Assembly: GCA_018825665.1 (NCBI GenBank)
Contig: JAHJEG010000049.1
Coordinates: forward strand, 1 to 64,000
Length of the DNA stretch: 64,000 nt
From: a bacterium
Lineage (GTDB): Bacteria; Campylobacterota; Campylobacteria; Campylobacterales; Sulfurimonadaceae
Direction of reading: 5' to 3'
The notes below the pieces were generated by a model, which worked only from the letters and a program-made list of their open reading frames with translations, ran no database searches and had not been told where the DNA came from. Below, one piece after another: positions 20,245 to 30,173 of this stretch. The position numbers were made by a program, and so were the translations under genes. The stretch's first letter is position 1. The number at the start of each line of letters is the position of its first letter.

Positions 20245-20577
20245 ATGTTTTGGGAATGGTCACTTTTAACACTTTTATCGATTTTATCCATCTTCTTATT
20301 TGTAAAAATGTTTTACTTCAAAAGCATAACAAACAAAGAACAAAGAAGTAACGACCTGATGAAGATGACTCTGCAGGAGGCTGAGATACTGATAAGAAAG
20401 TATCAGATACAGCTGCAACGTGCCCTGGGCAATGTTGATATTTTAAGTGAAGAATTGACTAAACTCAGGAATGAACTAAAAGTTCTAAAACAGAGAAATT
20501 CCAAACACAGACAGGAAACAGATCGTCTAAACGGAAAAATAAAAGCACTTGAGGGTCGTATAGACGCTCTTTTATAA
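20245..20577 (+). CDS. Membrane-anchored coiled-coil hypothetical protein
   Basis: N-terminal TM then heptad-rich region; in rpiB-apt-trpB gene string. Confidence 0.6.
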   Translation: MFWEWSLLTLLSILSIFLFVKMFYFKSITNKEQRSNDLMKMTLQEAEILIRKYQIQLQRALGNVDILSEELTKLRNELKVLKQRNSKHRQETDRLNGKIKALEGRIDALL

Positions 20578-20593
20578 CAGGGAGAACCTTACA

Positions 20594-21142
20594 ATGAAAC
20601 TAAGCGCAACCGAGAGAAAAATTTTAGAAAACTCTATCAGAGATATAAAAGATTTTCCAAAACCAGGGATAGTTTTTAAAGACATCAGCACCTTGCTCAA
20701 TGATGCAAAAGCCTATGGTGTTTTAATGAATCACCTTTATCAAAAATATAAAGAATACAATTTGGACTATGTAGCCGGTATAGATGCAAGAGGTTTTATT
20801 TTCGGTGCGGCGCTGGCTCAAATGCTGGGCATAGGTTTTGTACCGATAAGAAAAAAAGGCAAACTTCCCTATACGACAATAAGTGAAAAATATTCACTTG
20901 AATACGGGATAGATGAAATAGAAGTTCATATAGATGCTTTTAGCAAGATTCCACATGCCAAGGTGCTTTTAATCGATGATCTGATTGCAACCGGGGGAAC
21001 TGCAAATGCGGCTGCCAAACTTATCAATCAGGCTGGTGCCGAATGTGTTGAGGCTTGTTTCATAATAGCGCTTAACTTTTTAAACGGCAAAAAAGATCTC
21101 CAAGAGATCACAAATGTTTACACTTTAATAGAGGTTAATTAA
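20594..21142 (+). CDS. apt: Adenine phosphoribosyltransferase
   Basis: [36 protein letters not shown]. Confidence 0.95.
   Translation: MKLSATERKILENSIRDIKDFPKPGIVFKDISTLLNDAKAYGVLMNHLYQKYKEYNLDYVAGIDARGFIFGAALAQMLGIGFVPIRKKGKLPYTTISEKYSLEYGIDEIEVHIDAFSKIPHAKVLLIDDLIATGGTANAAAKLINQAGAECVEACFIIALNFLNGKKDLQEITNVYTLIEVN
20950..20959 (-). repeat. GGCATGTGGA word (in apt)
   Basis: Exact match on minus strand. Confidence 0.85.
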
Positions 21143-22344
21143 TGTATATTCCAAGTGCTTCAAAATTCGATCCAGATGAAAATGGACATTTCGGTATCTT
21201 CGGCGGCAGGTATGTTCCAGAAACATTGATGCCAGCACTCCTAAAACTTCGTCAGGAATATGAGAGTATTCGCTTTGACAAAAATTTTTGGAGCGAGGTT
21301 GACTACTACCTCAAAGACTACGTAGGCCGCCCTTCCCCTTTGTATTTTGCAAAAAATATTTCAGATGAACTCGGTGCGAAAGTTTATTTTAAAAGAGAAG
21401 ACCTAAACCATACAGGTGCACATAAGGTCAATAATGTAATTGCCCAGGGACTCATGGCCAAAAGACTTGGCTATAAAAAAATCATCGCAGAAACAGGTGC
21501 CGGACAGCACGGAGTAGCTACGGCTACTATATGTGCTTTGCTTGATTTGGAGTGTGAGATATTTATGGGTGCAAAAGATGTTGCACGTCAGGAACTCAAC
21601 GTATTTCGTATGAAACTTCTCGGAGCAAAAGTAAACTCGGTCGAGAGTGGTTCACGCACGCTCAAAGATGCGATGAATGATGCCATCCGCCATTGGGTAA
21701 CAAATGCCAGAGATACTTTTTATATTATAGGAACAGTTGCCGGTCCCCATCCGTATCCGATGATGGTCAGAGACTTTCAGGCTATCATAGGCTATGAAGC
21801 ACGAGCACAGATAATCGAAAAAGAAAACCGTCTTCCCGATCATGTTATCGCCTGTATCGGAGGCGGGAGCAATGCGATAGGGATGTTTCAGCATTTCCTC
21901 GAAGATGAGGAGGTGGAATGTATCGGCATTGAAGCCGGAGGCAAGGGTATAGGCTCGGGCCAACACGGATGTTCATTAAACCAGGGCAGACCCGGGGTAC
22001 TTCACGGCCAAATGAGCTACCTTCTTCAAGACGAAGACGGTCAGATACTCGAAGCACACTCTATAAGTGCAGGTCTTGACTACCCGGGTATCGGCCCCGA
22101 ACATGCATTTCACAATGACAACAAATCTGTTTCGTATGACTACATAACAGATGAAGAAGCACTCAACGCCTTTGTGTGGCTCTCCCGCAAAGAGGGAATT
22201 ATTCCTGCTTTTGAGAGTTCGCATGCCGTAGCTTATTTAAAAAAACTGCCGGATATCAAAAACAAACTCATAATCGTAAACCTTTCAGGCCGCGGGGACA
22301 AAGATATGATTCAGGCGAAAGAACTGCTCGATTTCGACAAATAA
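21142..22344 (+). CDS. trpB: Tryptophan synthase beta subunit
   Basis: [39 protein letters not shown]. Confidence 0.96.
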   Translation: MYIPSASKFDPDENGHFGIFGGRYVPETLMPALLKLRQEYESIRFDKNFWSEVDYYLKDYVGRPSPLYFAKNISDELGAKVYFKREDLNHTGAHKVNNVIAQGLMAKRLGYKKIIAETGAGQHGVATATICALLDLECEIFMGAKDVARQELNVFRMKLLGAKVNSVESGSRTLKDAMNDAIRHWVTNARDTFYIIGTVAGPHPYPMMVRDFQAIIGYEARAQIIEKENRLPDHVIACIGGGSNAIGMFQHFLEDEEVECIGIEAGGKGIGSGQHGCSLNQGRPGVLHGQMSYLLQDEDGQILEAHSISAGLDYPGIGPEHAFHNDNKSVSYDYITDEEALNAFVWLSRKEGIIPAFESSHAVAYLKKLPDIKNKLIIVNLSGRGDKDMIQAKELLDFDK

Positions 22345-22353
22345 ACACACTGT

Positions 22354-22381
22354 ACACCCCAAGAATACTCTTGGAGTGTAT
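22354..22381. terminator. Hairpin between convergent trpB and the 71-aa gene
   Basis: TACACCCCAAGA-ATAC-TCTTGGAGTGTA, 12-bp stem with one mismatch. Confidence 0.65.
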
Positions 22382-22385
22382 GCAA

Positions 22386-22601
22386 TCATTCTTTAACAAT
22401 TTTATCTTTTATTTCTATCAAAGCTTCTATCTCTTTTTTTAGCTCCTCTTTTTTATTACTGTCTTCAGATTTTTTCATCTTTTCTTTCATTGATGCTATC
22501 TTTTCGTCCAAAGCGTTCAGTAAATCTTCCCTTTTTTCTTCATCTTTTTTGCCTTTGCTAAAAAACTTTTCGAGTTTTTTATATAACCTGCCTATCTTCA
22601 T
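22386..22601 (-). CDS. Small Lys/Glu-rich coiled-coil protein
   Basis: 71 aa; overlaps upstream Na/Pi transporter gene by 4 nt. Confidence 0.55.
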   Translation of the reverse strand: MKIGRLYKKLEKFFSKGKKDEEKREDLLNALDEKIASMKEKMKKSEDSNKKEELKKEIEALIEIKDKIVKE

Positions 22602-24358
22602 CTTACTTCCCCCAAAGCCTGTATTTCTGTATCTTTAATCCACAAGAGTTTTGCAACATGGACAATGTTTTTGGATATTTCCAAGGCAAAAAAGCTGTCA
22701 TTGATAAGTGAGGTAGCCATTTTGGAGTCAATATCCCCGTTTCTTATCAGCTTATCAATTCTGCCGTTTTTAATTATATCAAGTTTATCTATATTTGATT
22801 CGAGAACTTTAATTTTAGCCAAAACTTCAAAATCGTCTCCGTTTTTTTGAATCTGGTATATTGAGTCCAATGTCTTGGCTATTTCAACTCTAAGATAGTT
22901 ATACTCATCTTTAATAAATTTATTTTTACCTTTCATATATCTGTTTATATTTTTTTGGAGTTCTTTTGCGTCTTTGATTGCTTCGACAATATCCCTGCTT
23001 GCAAGTTTTAATGAATAGATTTTATTTTTATCCAAGGGTGTCATATTTTCCTGAGAGACTGTTGCATAGTGAATAATATCCCCATAAAGGGATTTAATCT
23101 TTTTTTCATAAAACTCGTCTATATTGGTATCTATTTTTTGAACCGATTTTTCCACAACCGTGACAATTTTGTCTTCATCCAGACCCATAAAGGTATGTCT
23201 GTGCAAAGACAGGGCATGCGAGAGCACCTCAATAGCATTTTCGTATAGGTTTTCTATCTCTTTTTTCAGAGCCATAATAGCTGCTTCTGGAACCTCCACG
23301 ACAACTTTGTCAAGATATTTTGCTCTGTTTATATCTTTTGGCTCTTTATTGAACAAGCCCTGAAGATAAATTACAAGTCTGCCCGTAAAAGGGGAGACCA
23401 AAAGGACCCCGATAATATTAAAAATTGTATGAAACAGTGCGAGTTTCATCGCGTAATCATCATCTGCTATGGATATTTTCAAGGCTATAAACTCCACAAG
23501 GTCTGCTAAATAAAACAAGAACACGATAGCAAAAGCACCTGTTACAATATTGAAGATAAAATGGGCGACAGCCAGTCTTTTTCCGTTTGCATTTGAGGTG
23601 AGCGAGCCAATGATTGCAGTAACCGTCGTCCCTATATTTGCACCTATTGCCAACTCAAGGGCATTGAAATATTCTATCTGATTTGTGGCAAGCGCTGTTA
23701 TTATCAGAGCCATTGTCGCACTGCTTGACTGAATGATTACCGTTGCTATTCCTCCGAGCAGAACATATACCAACACTCCAAGGTAGCCTTCCATGGCATA
23801 CTGGGCAAGGTCCAAACCGCTTTTTAATGCTTCAAAGCCGTCTTTCATATATCCGATACCCAAAAAGACAAAACCAAGACCAATCAGTACGCCTCCAAGC
23901 CCCCTGTAGCTTTTATTTTCATGAAAACTAAAGATGGAACCAAAGATAATCATAGGCATAGCATAATAGGCTATATCGATCTTAACTCCGAATGAAGACA
24001 CGATCCATGCCGTTGTAGTCGTTCCTATATTTGAGCCGAATATCACACCTATGGCTCCGCTTAAGGTTATAAGCTCTGCACTTAAAAATGAAATAATTAC
24101 TATTGAAATCAGTGAAGAACTCTGGGCAATGGATGTAGATAAAAAACCGGTAGCTATTGCACGAGGAAGAGTTTGGGTGCTTTTTTCCAAAACACGCTCA
24201 AGCATCCCTCCGCTAAAAAGTTTAAAACCATCCTCCATAAAAGTCATGCCGATTAAAAATATTGCTATGCCCGCTATGATAATCTTGGCATCATTGCTTG
24301 AAAATAGTATATAAGCTATTGCAAGTAAAAATAACGGATACACCGAACCTTTCAACAT
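22598..24358 (-). CDS. Na+/phosphate cotransporter family protein with PhoU-like tail
   Basis: Repeats STSIAQSSSLISI and ATVIIQSSSATMALI; GANIGTTVTA. Confidence 0.9.
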   Translation of the reverse strand: MLKGSVYPLFLLAIAYILFSSNDAKIIIAGIAIFLIGMTFMEDGFKLFSGGMLERVLEKSTQTLPRAIATGFLSTSIAQSSSLISIVIISFLSAELITLSGAIGVIFGSNIGTTTTAWIVSSFGVKIDIAYYAMPMIIFGSIFSFHENKSYRGLGGVLIGLGFVFLGIGYMKDGFEALKSGLDLAQYAMEGYLGVLVYVLLGGIATVIIQSSSATMALIITALATNQIEYFNALELAIGANIGTTVTAIIGSLTSNANGKRLAVAHFIFNIVTGAFAIVFLFYLADLVEFIALKISIADDDYAMKLALFHTIFNIIGVLLVSPFTGRLVIYLQGLFNKEPKDINRAKYLDKVVVEVPEAAIMALKKEIENLYENAIEVLSHALSLHRHTFMGLDEDKIVTVVEKSVQKIDTNIDEFYEKKIKSLYGDIIHYATVSQENMTPLDKNKIYSLKLASRDIVEAIKDAKELQKNINRYMKGKNKFIKDEYNYLRVEIAKTLDSIYQIQKNGDDFEVLAKIKVLESNIDKLDIIKNGRIDKLIRNGDIDSKMATSLINDSFFALEISKNIVHVAKLLWIKDTEIQALGEVR

Positions 24359-24489
24359 TCATTTACCTTTGAAAAAATAATATAGACTCCAATTATTCTA
24401 CTCTTAAGAATCCTAAACGGGACTTAAAGTAAACTCTAATTTATCTTCTTTAGGCTATTATCTCACATATTTTAGATTATGGATTACAG

Positions 24490-25905
24490 ATGAATATACA
24501 ACTTTTAAACAAAAATACTTCAGATGTTAAGGCAGATGTTTTAGTGCAATTTTTAACGCCCGATGACCTGGCCGGGCATGTGCAAATCAGAGTTTTAAAT
24601 CAGGCTGGCTTCAAAGCAGAACAGGATTCAATATGTTTTTTACATGAAAAAGGGATCTTGGCATGTGGAATTGCGAGCAAAGATGCAGATGATGTCAGAA
24701 GCGCCTGTGCATGTATGATTAAAACACTCAAGTCCACCAACTACGAAAGTGCGAAGATAGAGGTGATTTGCAATGACACCCTGCCCGCTATAGTAGAAGG
24801 TGTCGTATTGGGCGGTTATGAGTTTAATGATTATAAATCTGAACCGAAAAAAAGCGCTTTGAAAGAAATTCTATTATCCTCGGATGCTTTGGATTTTGAT
24901 GTACTTGAAAAAACTTTCAACGATGCCGTAATAATTGCTAATGCCACATGTTTTACACGTGATATAGTAAATACGGCTCCTCAGGAGATGCATCCTCAAT
25001 CCATGGTCGCTTTGGCTCAAAAACTTGCATCTGAGAACTCTTTGGAGTGCAATATTCTTCAAGAAGATGATTTGGCAAAAGAAAAGATGGGAGCGATGCT
25101 CGCAGTGGGTCGGGCATCGATACACGGCAGTGCTTTGATTCATCTAAGCTACAAGCCCACAAATCCGAAAAAAGTAATCTCTCTTATAGGCAAGGGGCTT
25201 ACATATGACAGTGGCGGTCTCAGCCTGAAACCTGCCGCGTCCATGGTAACTATGAAAATGGATAAGGCCGGGGCATGTGGAGTTTTGGGGATGATAAAAG
25301 CAGCAAGCGAACTAAAACTGGATGTAGAGATCCATGCTTTTATCGGTGCGGTTGAGAATATGATAGGAGGAAATGCCTACAAACCCGATGACGTGCTTGT
25401 ATCAAGAAGCAAGACGACCATAGAGGTAAGAAACACGGATGCCGAGGGGCGTTTGGTACTGGCGGACGTTCTGGACTATGCACAAGACACTGTAAAAGCT
25501 GACTATATTTTTGATTTTGCGACACTTACGGGTGCCTGCATGGTCGCTCTTGGTCAATATACTACGGGTATTATGGGACATTCGCATAAACTCAAACATG
25601 ACATCTCCAAGGCTGCAAGCAACTCGGGAGAGCTTACGGGTTCACTTCCCTTCAACAGACATCTTGCAAAACTTTTAAAAAGCGAGATTGCAGATATCAG
25701 CAACACTTCATCCAAACCTTATGGCGGAGCGATAACAGCGGGCTTATTTTTGGATAAGTTTATCAAAGAAGAGAACAAAAAGAGATGGCTGCACTTCGAT
25801 ATAGCAGGCTCTGCATATACGGAGACTCCCTGGGACTGTAACGGTTACGGTGCGACCGGAGCAGGCGTGCGTCTTATAAGCCAATACCTCAAGAGTATAA
25901 AATAA
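24490..25905 (+). CDS. pepA: Leucyl aminopeptidase (M17)
   Basis: NTDAEGRLVLADVLDYA signature; GKGLTYDSGGLSLKPAASM. Confidence 0.95.
   Translation: MNIQLLNKNTSDVKADVLVQFLTPDDLAGHVQIRVLNQAGFKAEQDSICFLHEKGILACGIASKDADDVRSACACMIKTLKSTNYESAKIEVICNDTLPAIVEGVVLGGYEFNDYKSEPKKSALKEILLSSDALDFDVLEKTFNDAVIIANATCFTRDIVNTAPQEMHPQSMVALAQKLASENSLECNILQEDDLAKEKMGAMLAVGRASIHGSALIHLSYKPTNPKKVISLIGKGLTYDSGGLSLKPAASMVTMKMDKAGACGVLGMIKAASELKLDVEIHAFIGAVENMIGGNAYKPDDVLVSRSKTTIEVRNTDAEGRLVLADVLDYAQDTVKADYIFDFATLTGACMVALGQYTTGIMGHSHKLKHDISKAASNSGELTGSLPFNRHLAKLLKSEIADISNTSSKPYGGAITAGLFLDKFIKEENKKRWLHFDIAGSAYTETPWDCNGYGATGAGVRLISQYLKSIK
24660..24669 (+). repeat. GGCATGTGGA word (in pepA)
   Basis: Exact match. Confidence 0.85.
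25272..25281 (+). repeat. GGCATGTGGA word (in pepA)
   Basis: Exact match. Confidence 0.85.
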
Positions 25906-25910
25906 CCTCA

Positions 25911-25941
25911 TTTGCACATGCCAAACCCCGGCATGTGCAAA
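25911..25941. terminator. Perfect 12-bp inverted repeat between convergent pepA and nifJ, built from a variant of the GGCATGTGGA word
   Basis: TTTGCACATGCC-AAACCCC-GGCATGTGCAAA. Confidence 0.75.
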
Positions 25942-25943
25942 TC

Positions 25944-28900
25944 TCACTCTTTTTCTAAGATATCCCTGTAATTAAGCTGTGCCAGATTCTCATATCTTTT
26001 ATACATCTCTTTAGCGTGAAAAGATGCCGTATCCAAAAACTCCTGTGCATGTTTCGCATCCATTGCCTCAACCATTTTAAACCTTGCCTCATTATACATA
26101 TACTCTTTTACAGGTATTTCTGGTCCCTTGTAATCAAGTTTCATCGGATTCTCACCCCTGGCCTCACGTCTGGGATCGTATCTGAAAATTGGCCACAGGC
26201 CGCAGTCCACCGCAAGCTTTTGTTGATGTAGTCCCTGTTTTAGATCGTATCCGTGCGCGATACAGTGCGAATATGCGATGATAAGGGATGGACCGTCATA
26301 CTGTTCAGCCTCCATAAACGCTTTAAGGGTCTGTGTATCGCTTGCTCCCATGGCTACTCTGGCTACATAGACATTGCCATAAGAGATAGCCATCATTGCT
26401 ATATCTTTTGGAAGCTGGGCCTTTCCGGCGGCTGCAAATTTGGCAACTGCTCCCGTTGGTGTCGCCTTTGACTGTTGTCCGCCCGTATTTGAGTACACCT
26501 GGGTATCCAAAACAAGTATATTTACATTTTTTCCACTCGCTAGCACATGGTCAAGACCGCCGTAGCCGATATCATAGGCCCAGCCGTCTCCGCCGATTAT
26601 CCAGACAGATTTTTTTACAAGATAATCGGCCAAATCCAGAAGTTCTCCTGCATGTGGACTTTTCATTGTTTCTAGTTTCTTTTTCAGCTCCTGGACTCTT
26701 TTTCTTTGCGTATGTATCTCACTCTCCTCTTTTTGCGGAGCATTTAAAATATCATGAACAAAGCCGCTCTCAAATTCACAAGACAGCTTGCCAAGCAGCT
26801 CTTTTGCCTGCACTTCGTGCTTATCCACACTCAGCCTGAATCCAAGCCCAAACTCTGCATTGTCTTCAAAAAGTGAGTTAGACCATGCCGGACCGTACCC
26901 CTCTTTGTTTTTGCTCCATGGAGTGGTTGGGAGATTTCCTCCGTATATAGAAGAGCAGCCTGTCGCATTTGCAACCAGCATCCTGTCTCCAAAAAGCTGT
27001 GTGGCAAGCTTGATGTAAGGCGTCTCTCCGCAACCCGGGCAGGCTCCGGAAAATTCAAAAAGGGGTTCTAGAAGCTGGCTCTCTTTGAGCTTTGAATGGT
27101 CAAGTTTGGCTCTGTCATATTCGGGCAGGTTTAAAAAATATTCCCACTCCCGTATCCCTTTTTCCCGGATTGAAATCTTTGGAGTCATGTTTATAGCTTT
27201 GGTTTGCGGATCTTCTTTACTTGTGGCAGGACAAATTTCTACACACAAAGCACAGCCTGTGCAATCCTCAACGCTCACGGCTATGCTAAATCTCTCATCA
27301 TCTGCAAAGCTTTTTCCTTTGGAGGGTATGCTTTGAAAACCCTCCGGAGCATTTTTGAGTTCACTTTCGTTTACGACTTTTGAGCGTATGACGGCATGTG
27401 GACATACGAAAACACACTTGTTGCATTCTATACATACAGCACTCTCCCAAAGAGGTACCTCTAGAGCTATATTTCTTTTTTCATATTGAGTAGTATCACT
27501 CGGCCATGTGCCATCCGGAGGCATCATGCTCACCGCTATCTCATCGCCCCTGCCCTCGACTATATGCGCAGTAACATTGGCAACGAACTCTCCAAACCTG
27601 CCTTTGAGCGGAGGCTCCATGGAATGCGTACTGCTTGCTTCTTTTGGAAGACTTACTTTATACATATGAGAGAGCGAGCTCTCTATGGCTTTGTAGTTTA
27701 GTTCCACGATCTCTTTGCTTTTGTCCGCATAGCTTTTTTGTACATATTTTTTTATCTGTTTTATCGCTTCATCATGTTCCAAAATGCCGGAAATCTCAAA
27801 AAAACATGTCTGCATGATTGTGTTTATCTTTCTTCCCATGCCCACATCTTTTGCGATTTTATACGCATCCACCACATAAAACTCAATCTCTTTTTCAATA
27901 AGCTCCTCTTGAATATTCCTAGGAAGATGCTTCCATATATGTTTTTCATCAAAAGGTGAGTTTAAAAGAAAGCTTGCACCTTTTTTTGCGTGCCACAATA
28001 TGTCAAATTTTTCCATAAATACGCTTTGGTGGCATGCGACAAAATCAGCCTTGTCTATAAGGTATGCTGAGCGTATGGGTCTTGGACCGAATCTAAGGTG
28101 TGAAGTGGTCATAGAACCTGATTTTTTTGAATCATATACAAAATAGCCCTGCGCATAATTATCTGTTTGCGTGCCTATTATCTTAATAGAGTTCTTGTTT
28201 GCGCCCACCGTTCCATCCGAACCAAGCCCAAAGAATATAGCCTCAACCGTGTCTTTGTCTTTTAGTACAAACTCCCTGTCCCAAGAAAGAGAAGTGTGTG
28301 TCACATCATCATTGATCCCTATTGTGAAATGGTTTTTCGGCTTATCCTTATCCAGCTCATCAAATACGGCTTTTACCATGGCAGGAGTAAACTCTTTTGA
28401 GGACAAGCCGTATCGTCCCCCTATAACTCTTGGCATGTGGAAATCCGCTTCATTGTTTTGACTGGCTTCACTTAAGGCACCCACTACATCGAGATAAAGC
28501 GGTTCTCCAAGGGAACCGGGTTCTTTTGTCCTGTCTAAAACAGCTATGGATTTGAGTGTTTTTGGCAGGGAAGCTATAAAGTGCTTTAGAGAAAAAGGTC
28601 TATAGAGTCTCACTTTTAAGACGCCTGTTTTTTCATTGAGTGTATTTAAATATTCAACACACTCATGCACCGTCTCAGCTCCCGAGCCCATAATGATGAT
28701 GAGTTTCTCTGCATCAGGAGCACCCGCATAGTCAAAAAGCCTGTACTCTCTGCCTGTGAGTTTATAAAACTGCTGCATCACACCTTCGACGATATTCGGA
28801 GTTTGATTATAATAGCTGTTTACACTCTCCCTGCCCTGAAAATAGACATCGGGATTTTGTGAAGTTCCTCGGATAAAAGGATGGTCGGGGCTTAGAGCCC

Positions 28901-29516
28901 TGCTTCTATGTGCATGTACGAGATCTTTATCTATCATCTCCTTCATAATCTCTTCATCTATAAGCTCTATCTTATTTACCTCGTGCGACGTTCTGAATCC
29001 GTCAAAAAAATGTAAGAAGGGTATCCGCGTTTTTAAAGATGAAGCCTGCGCTATCAAAGCCATATCGTGGGCTTCTTGAACTGAATTTGAGGGCATCAAT
29101 GCGAATCCGGTTTGACGCACAGCCATAGTATCCGAATGGTCACCGAAGATGGAGAGCGCCTGTGTAGCGATGGAACGGGATGCCACATGAAAGACACTCG
29201 GAGTCAGTTCCCCTGCAATTTTATACATATTTGGAATCATCAGTAAAAGACCCTGTGAGGCGGTAAACGTAGTGGTCAATGAGCCGCTTTGAAGCGAGCC
29301 GTGAATTGCGCCGCTCGCACCGCCTTCGCTTTGCATCTCCACAACGCTGGGCACCGTGGAGTATATGTTCTTTTCTTCCAAAGAAGCGTAGATATCGCAG
29401 AGCTCTCCCATGACAGAGGCCGGTGTTATGGGGTATATCGCAATGATCTCATTGAGTTTATAAGCAACTCTGGCAACAGCTTCGTTTGCATCGATTGTAT
29501 CTATACTTTTTTTCAT
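25944..29516 (-). CDS. nifJ: Pyruvate:ferredoxin/flavodoxin oxidoreductase, single-chain
   Basis: 1190 aa; IYPITPASVMGE; two 4Fe-4S motifs (CIECNKCVFVCPHA; CTGCALCVEICPA); TPP-binding GGDGWAYDIGYGGLDHVLA. Confidence 0.95.
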   Translation of the reverse strand: MKKSIDTIDANEAVARVAYKLNEIIAIYPITPASVMGELCDIYASLEEKNIYSTVPSVVEMQSEGGASGAIHGSLQSGSLTTTFTASQGLLLMIPNMYKIAGELTPSVFHVASRSIATQALSIFGDHSDTMAVRQTGFALMPSNSVQEAHDMALIAQASSLKTRIPFLHFFDGFRTSHEVNKIELIDEEIMKEMIDKDLVHAHRSRALSPDHPFIRGTSQNPDVYFQGRESVNSYYNQTPNIVEGVMQQFYKLTGREYRLFDYAGAPDAEKLIIIMGSGAETVHECVEYLNTLNEKTGVLKVRLYRPFSLKHFIASLPKTLKSIAVLDRTKEPGSLGEPLYLDVVGALSEASQNNEADFHMPRVIGGRYGLSSKEFTPAMVKAVFDELDKDKPKNHFTIGINDDVTHTSLSWDREFVLKDKDTVEAIFFGLGSDGTVGANKNSIKIIGTQTDNYAQGYFVYDSKKSGSMTTSHLRFGPRPIRSAYLIDKADFVACHQSVFMEKFDILWHAKKGASFLLNSPFDEKHIWKHLPRNIQEELIEKEIEFYVVDAYKIAKDVGMGRKINTIMQTCFFEISGILEHDEAIKQIKKYVQKSYADKSKEIVELNYKAIESSLSHMYKVSLPKEASSTHSMEPPLKGRFGEFVANVTAHIVEGRGDEIAVSMMPPDGTWPSDTTQYEKRNIALEVPLWESAVCIECNKCVFVCPHAVIRSKVVNESELKNAPEGFQSIPSKGKSFADDERFSIAVSVEDCTGCALCVEICPATSKEDPQTKAINMTPKISIREKGIREWEYFLNLPEYDRAKLDHSKLKESQLLEPLFEFSGACPGCGETPYIKLATQLFGDRMLVANATGCSSIYGGNLPTTPWSKNKEGYGPAWSNSLFEDNAEFGLGFRLSVDKHEVQAKELLGKLSCEFESGFVHDILNAPQKEESEIHTQRKRVQELKKKLETMKSPHAGELLDLADYLVKKSVWIIGGDGWAYDIGYGGLDHVLASGKNVNILVLDTQVYSNTGGQQSKATPTGAVAKFAAAGKAQLPKDIAMMAISYGNVYVARVAMGASDTQTLKAFMEAEQYDGPSLIIAYSHCIAHGYDLKQGLHQQKLAVDCGLWPIFRYDPRREARGENPMKLDYKGPEIPVKEYMYNEARFKMVEAMDAKHAQEFLDTASFHAKEMYKRYENLAQLNYRDILEKE
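27393..27402 (+). repeat. GGCATGTGGA word (in nifJ)
   Basis: Exact match. Confidence 0.85.
28432..28441 (+). repeat. GGCATGTGGA word (in nifJ)
   Basis: Exact match. Confidence 0.85.
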
Positions 29517-29662
29517 AACAGCACCTTTGGGAAAGATAGTTGCTTTTATTTTAGCACTTATTGGATAAAAATTATAAATAACCCAGATACATTAAGCCTG
29601 TTAGATATATAATTTATTCTCGATACTTTGTCTATCCGACACTATTTGCAAAAGGATTTAAG

Positions 29663-30172
29663 ATGAAAACGAATGCCTTGCCAAAATATGATATGAGTGA
29701 TAATCCTACCCAGTGTTGTCCGAGATTCAATCCCCAAGGCTGGGATGAACAGGAACTGCATTTCCGGGATAAGCCCTTCGTAAAAGCAAAAACAATAAGT
29801 TTTTTTCACATTCCCTTAAATATGGGTTCTGTGTATCCAAAAACTTTTGAAGCGATACAAAATGCGGGAGCATACAGCGAGGATGATTTCATCGTCTTGT
29901 CTTACGATTCCTCCCCGTGGCGCTCGGAACACTATTTTTCCGTGACAAAAGAGGTTTTGAATCAGGAGATGGTACGCATGAGCGGAGATTTTCTTACGAA
30001 AGTCTTTGAAGGTCCATACAAAAACGCACCTCTTTGGGAAAAACAGATGAAAGAGTTTGTCCGGAGCAAATCAAGAGAAGTAAAAAAGATATACTTTTTT
30101 TATACGACATGCCCGAAATGTGCCAAATATTACGGCAAAAACTATATGGTGGCAGTAGCTGAATTACTCTAG
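29663..30172 (+). CDS. Conserved hypothetical protein (Cys-containing)
   Basis: 169 aa; CC and CPKC cysteine pairs; convergent with the next gene. Confidence 0.55.
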   Translation: MKTNALPKYDMSDNPTQCCPRFNPQGWDEQELHFRDKPFVKAKTISFFHIPLNMGSVYPKTFEAIQNAGAYSEDDFIVLSYDSSPWRSEHYFSVTKEVLNQEMVRMSGDFLTKVFEGPYKNAPLWEKQMKEFVRSKSREVKKIYFFYTTCPKCAKYYGKNYMVAVAELL

Positions 30173-30173
30173 T

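Noticed and set aside
26396-26839. 147-aa plus ORF and other plus ORFs across nifJ
   Set aside because: Antisense to continuous, motif-rich NifJ coding sequence; no RBS or family resemblance.
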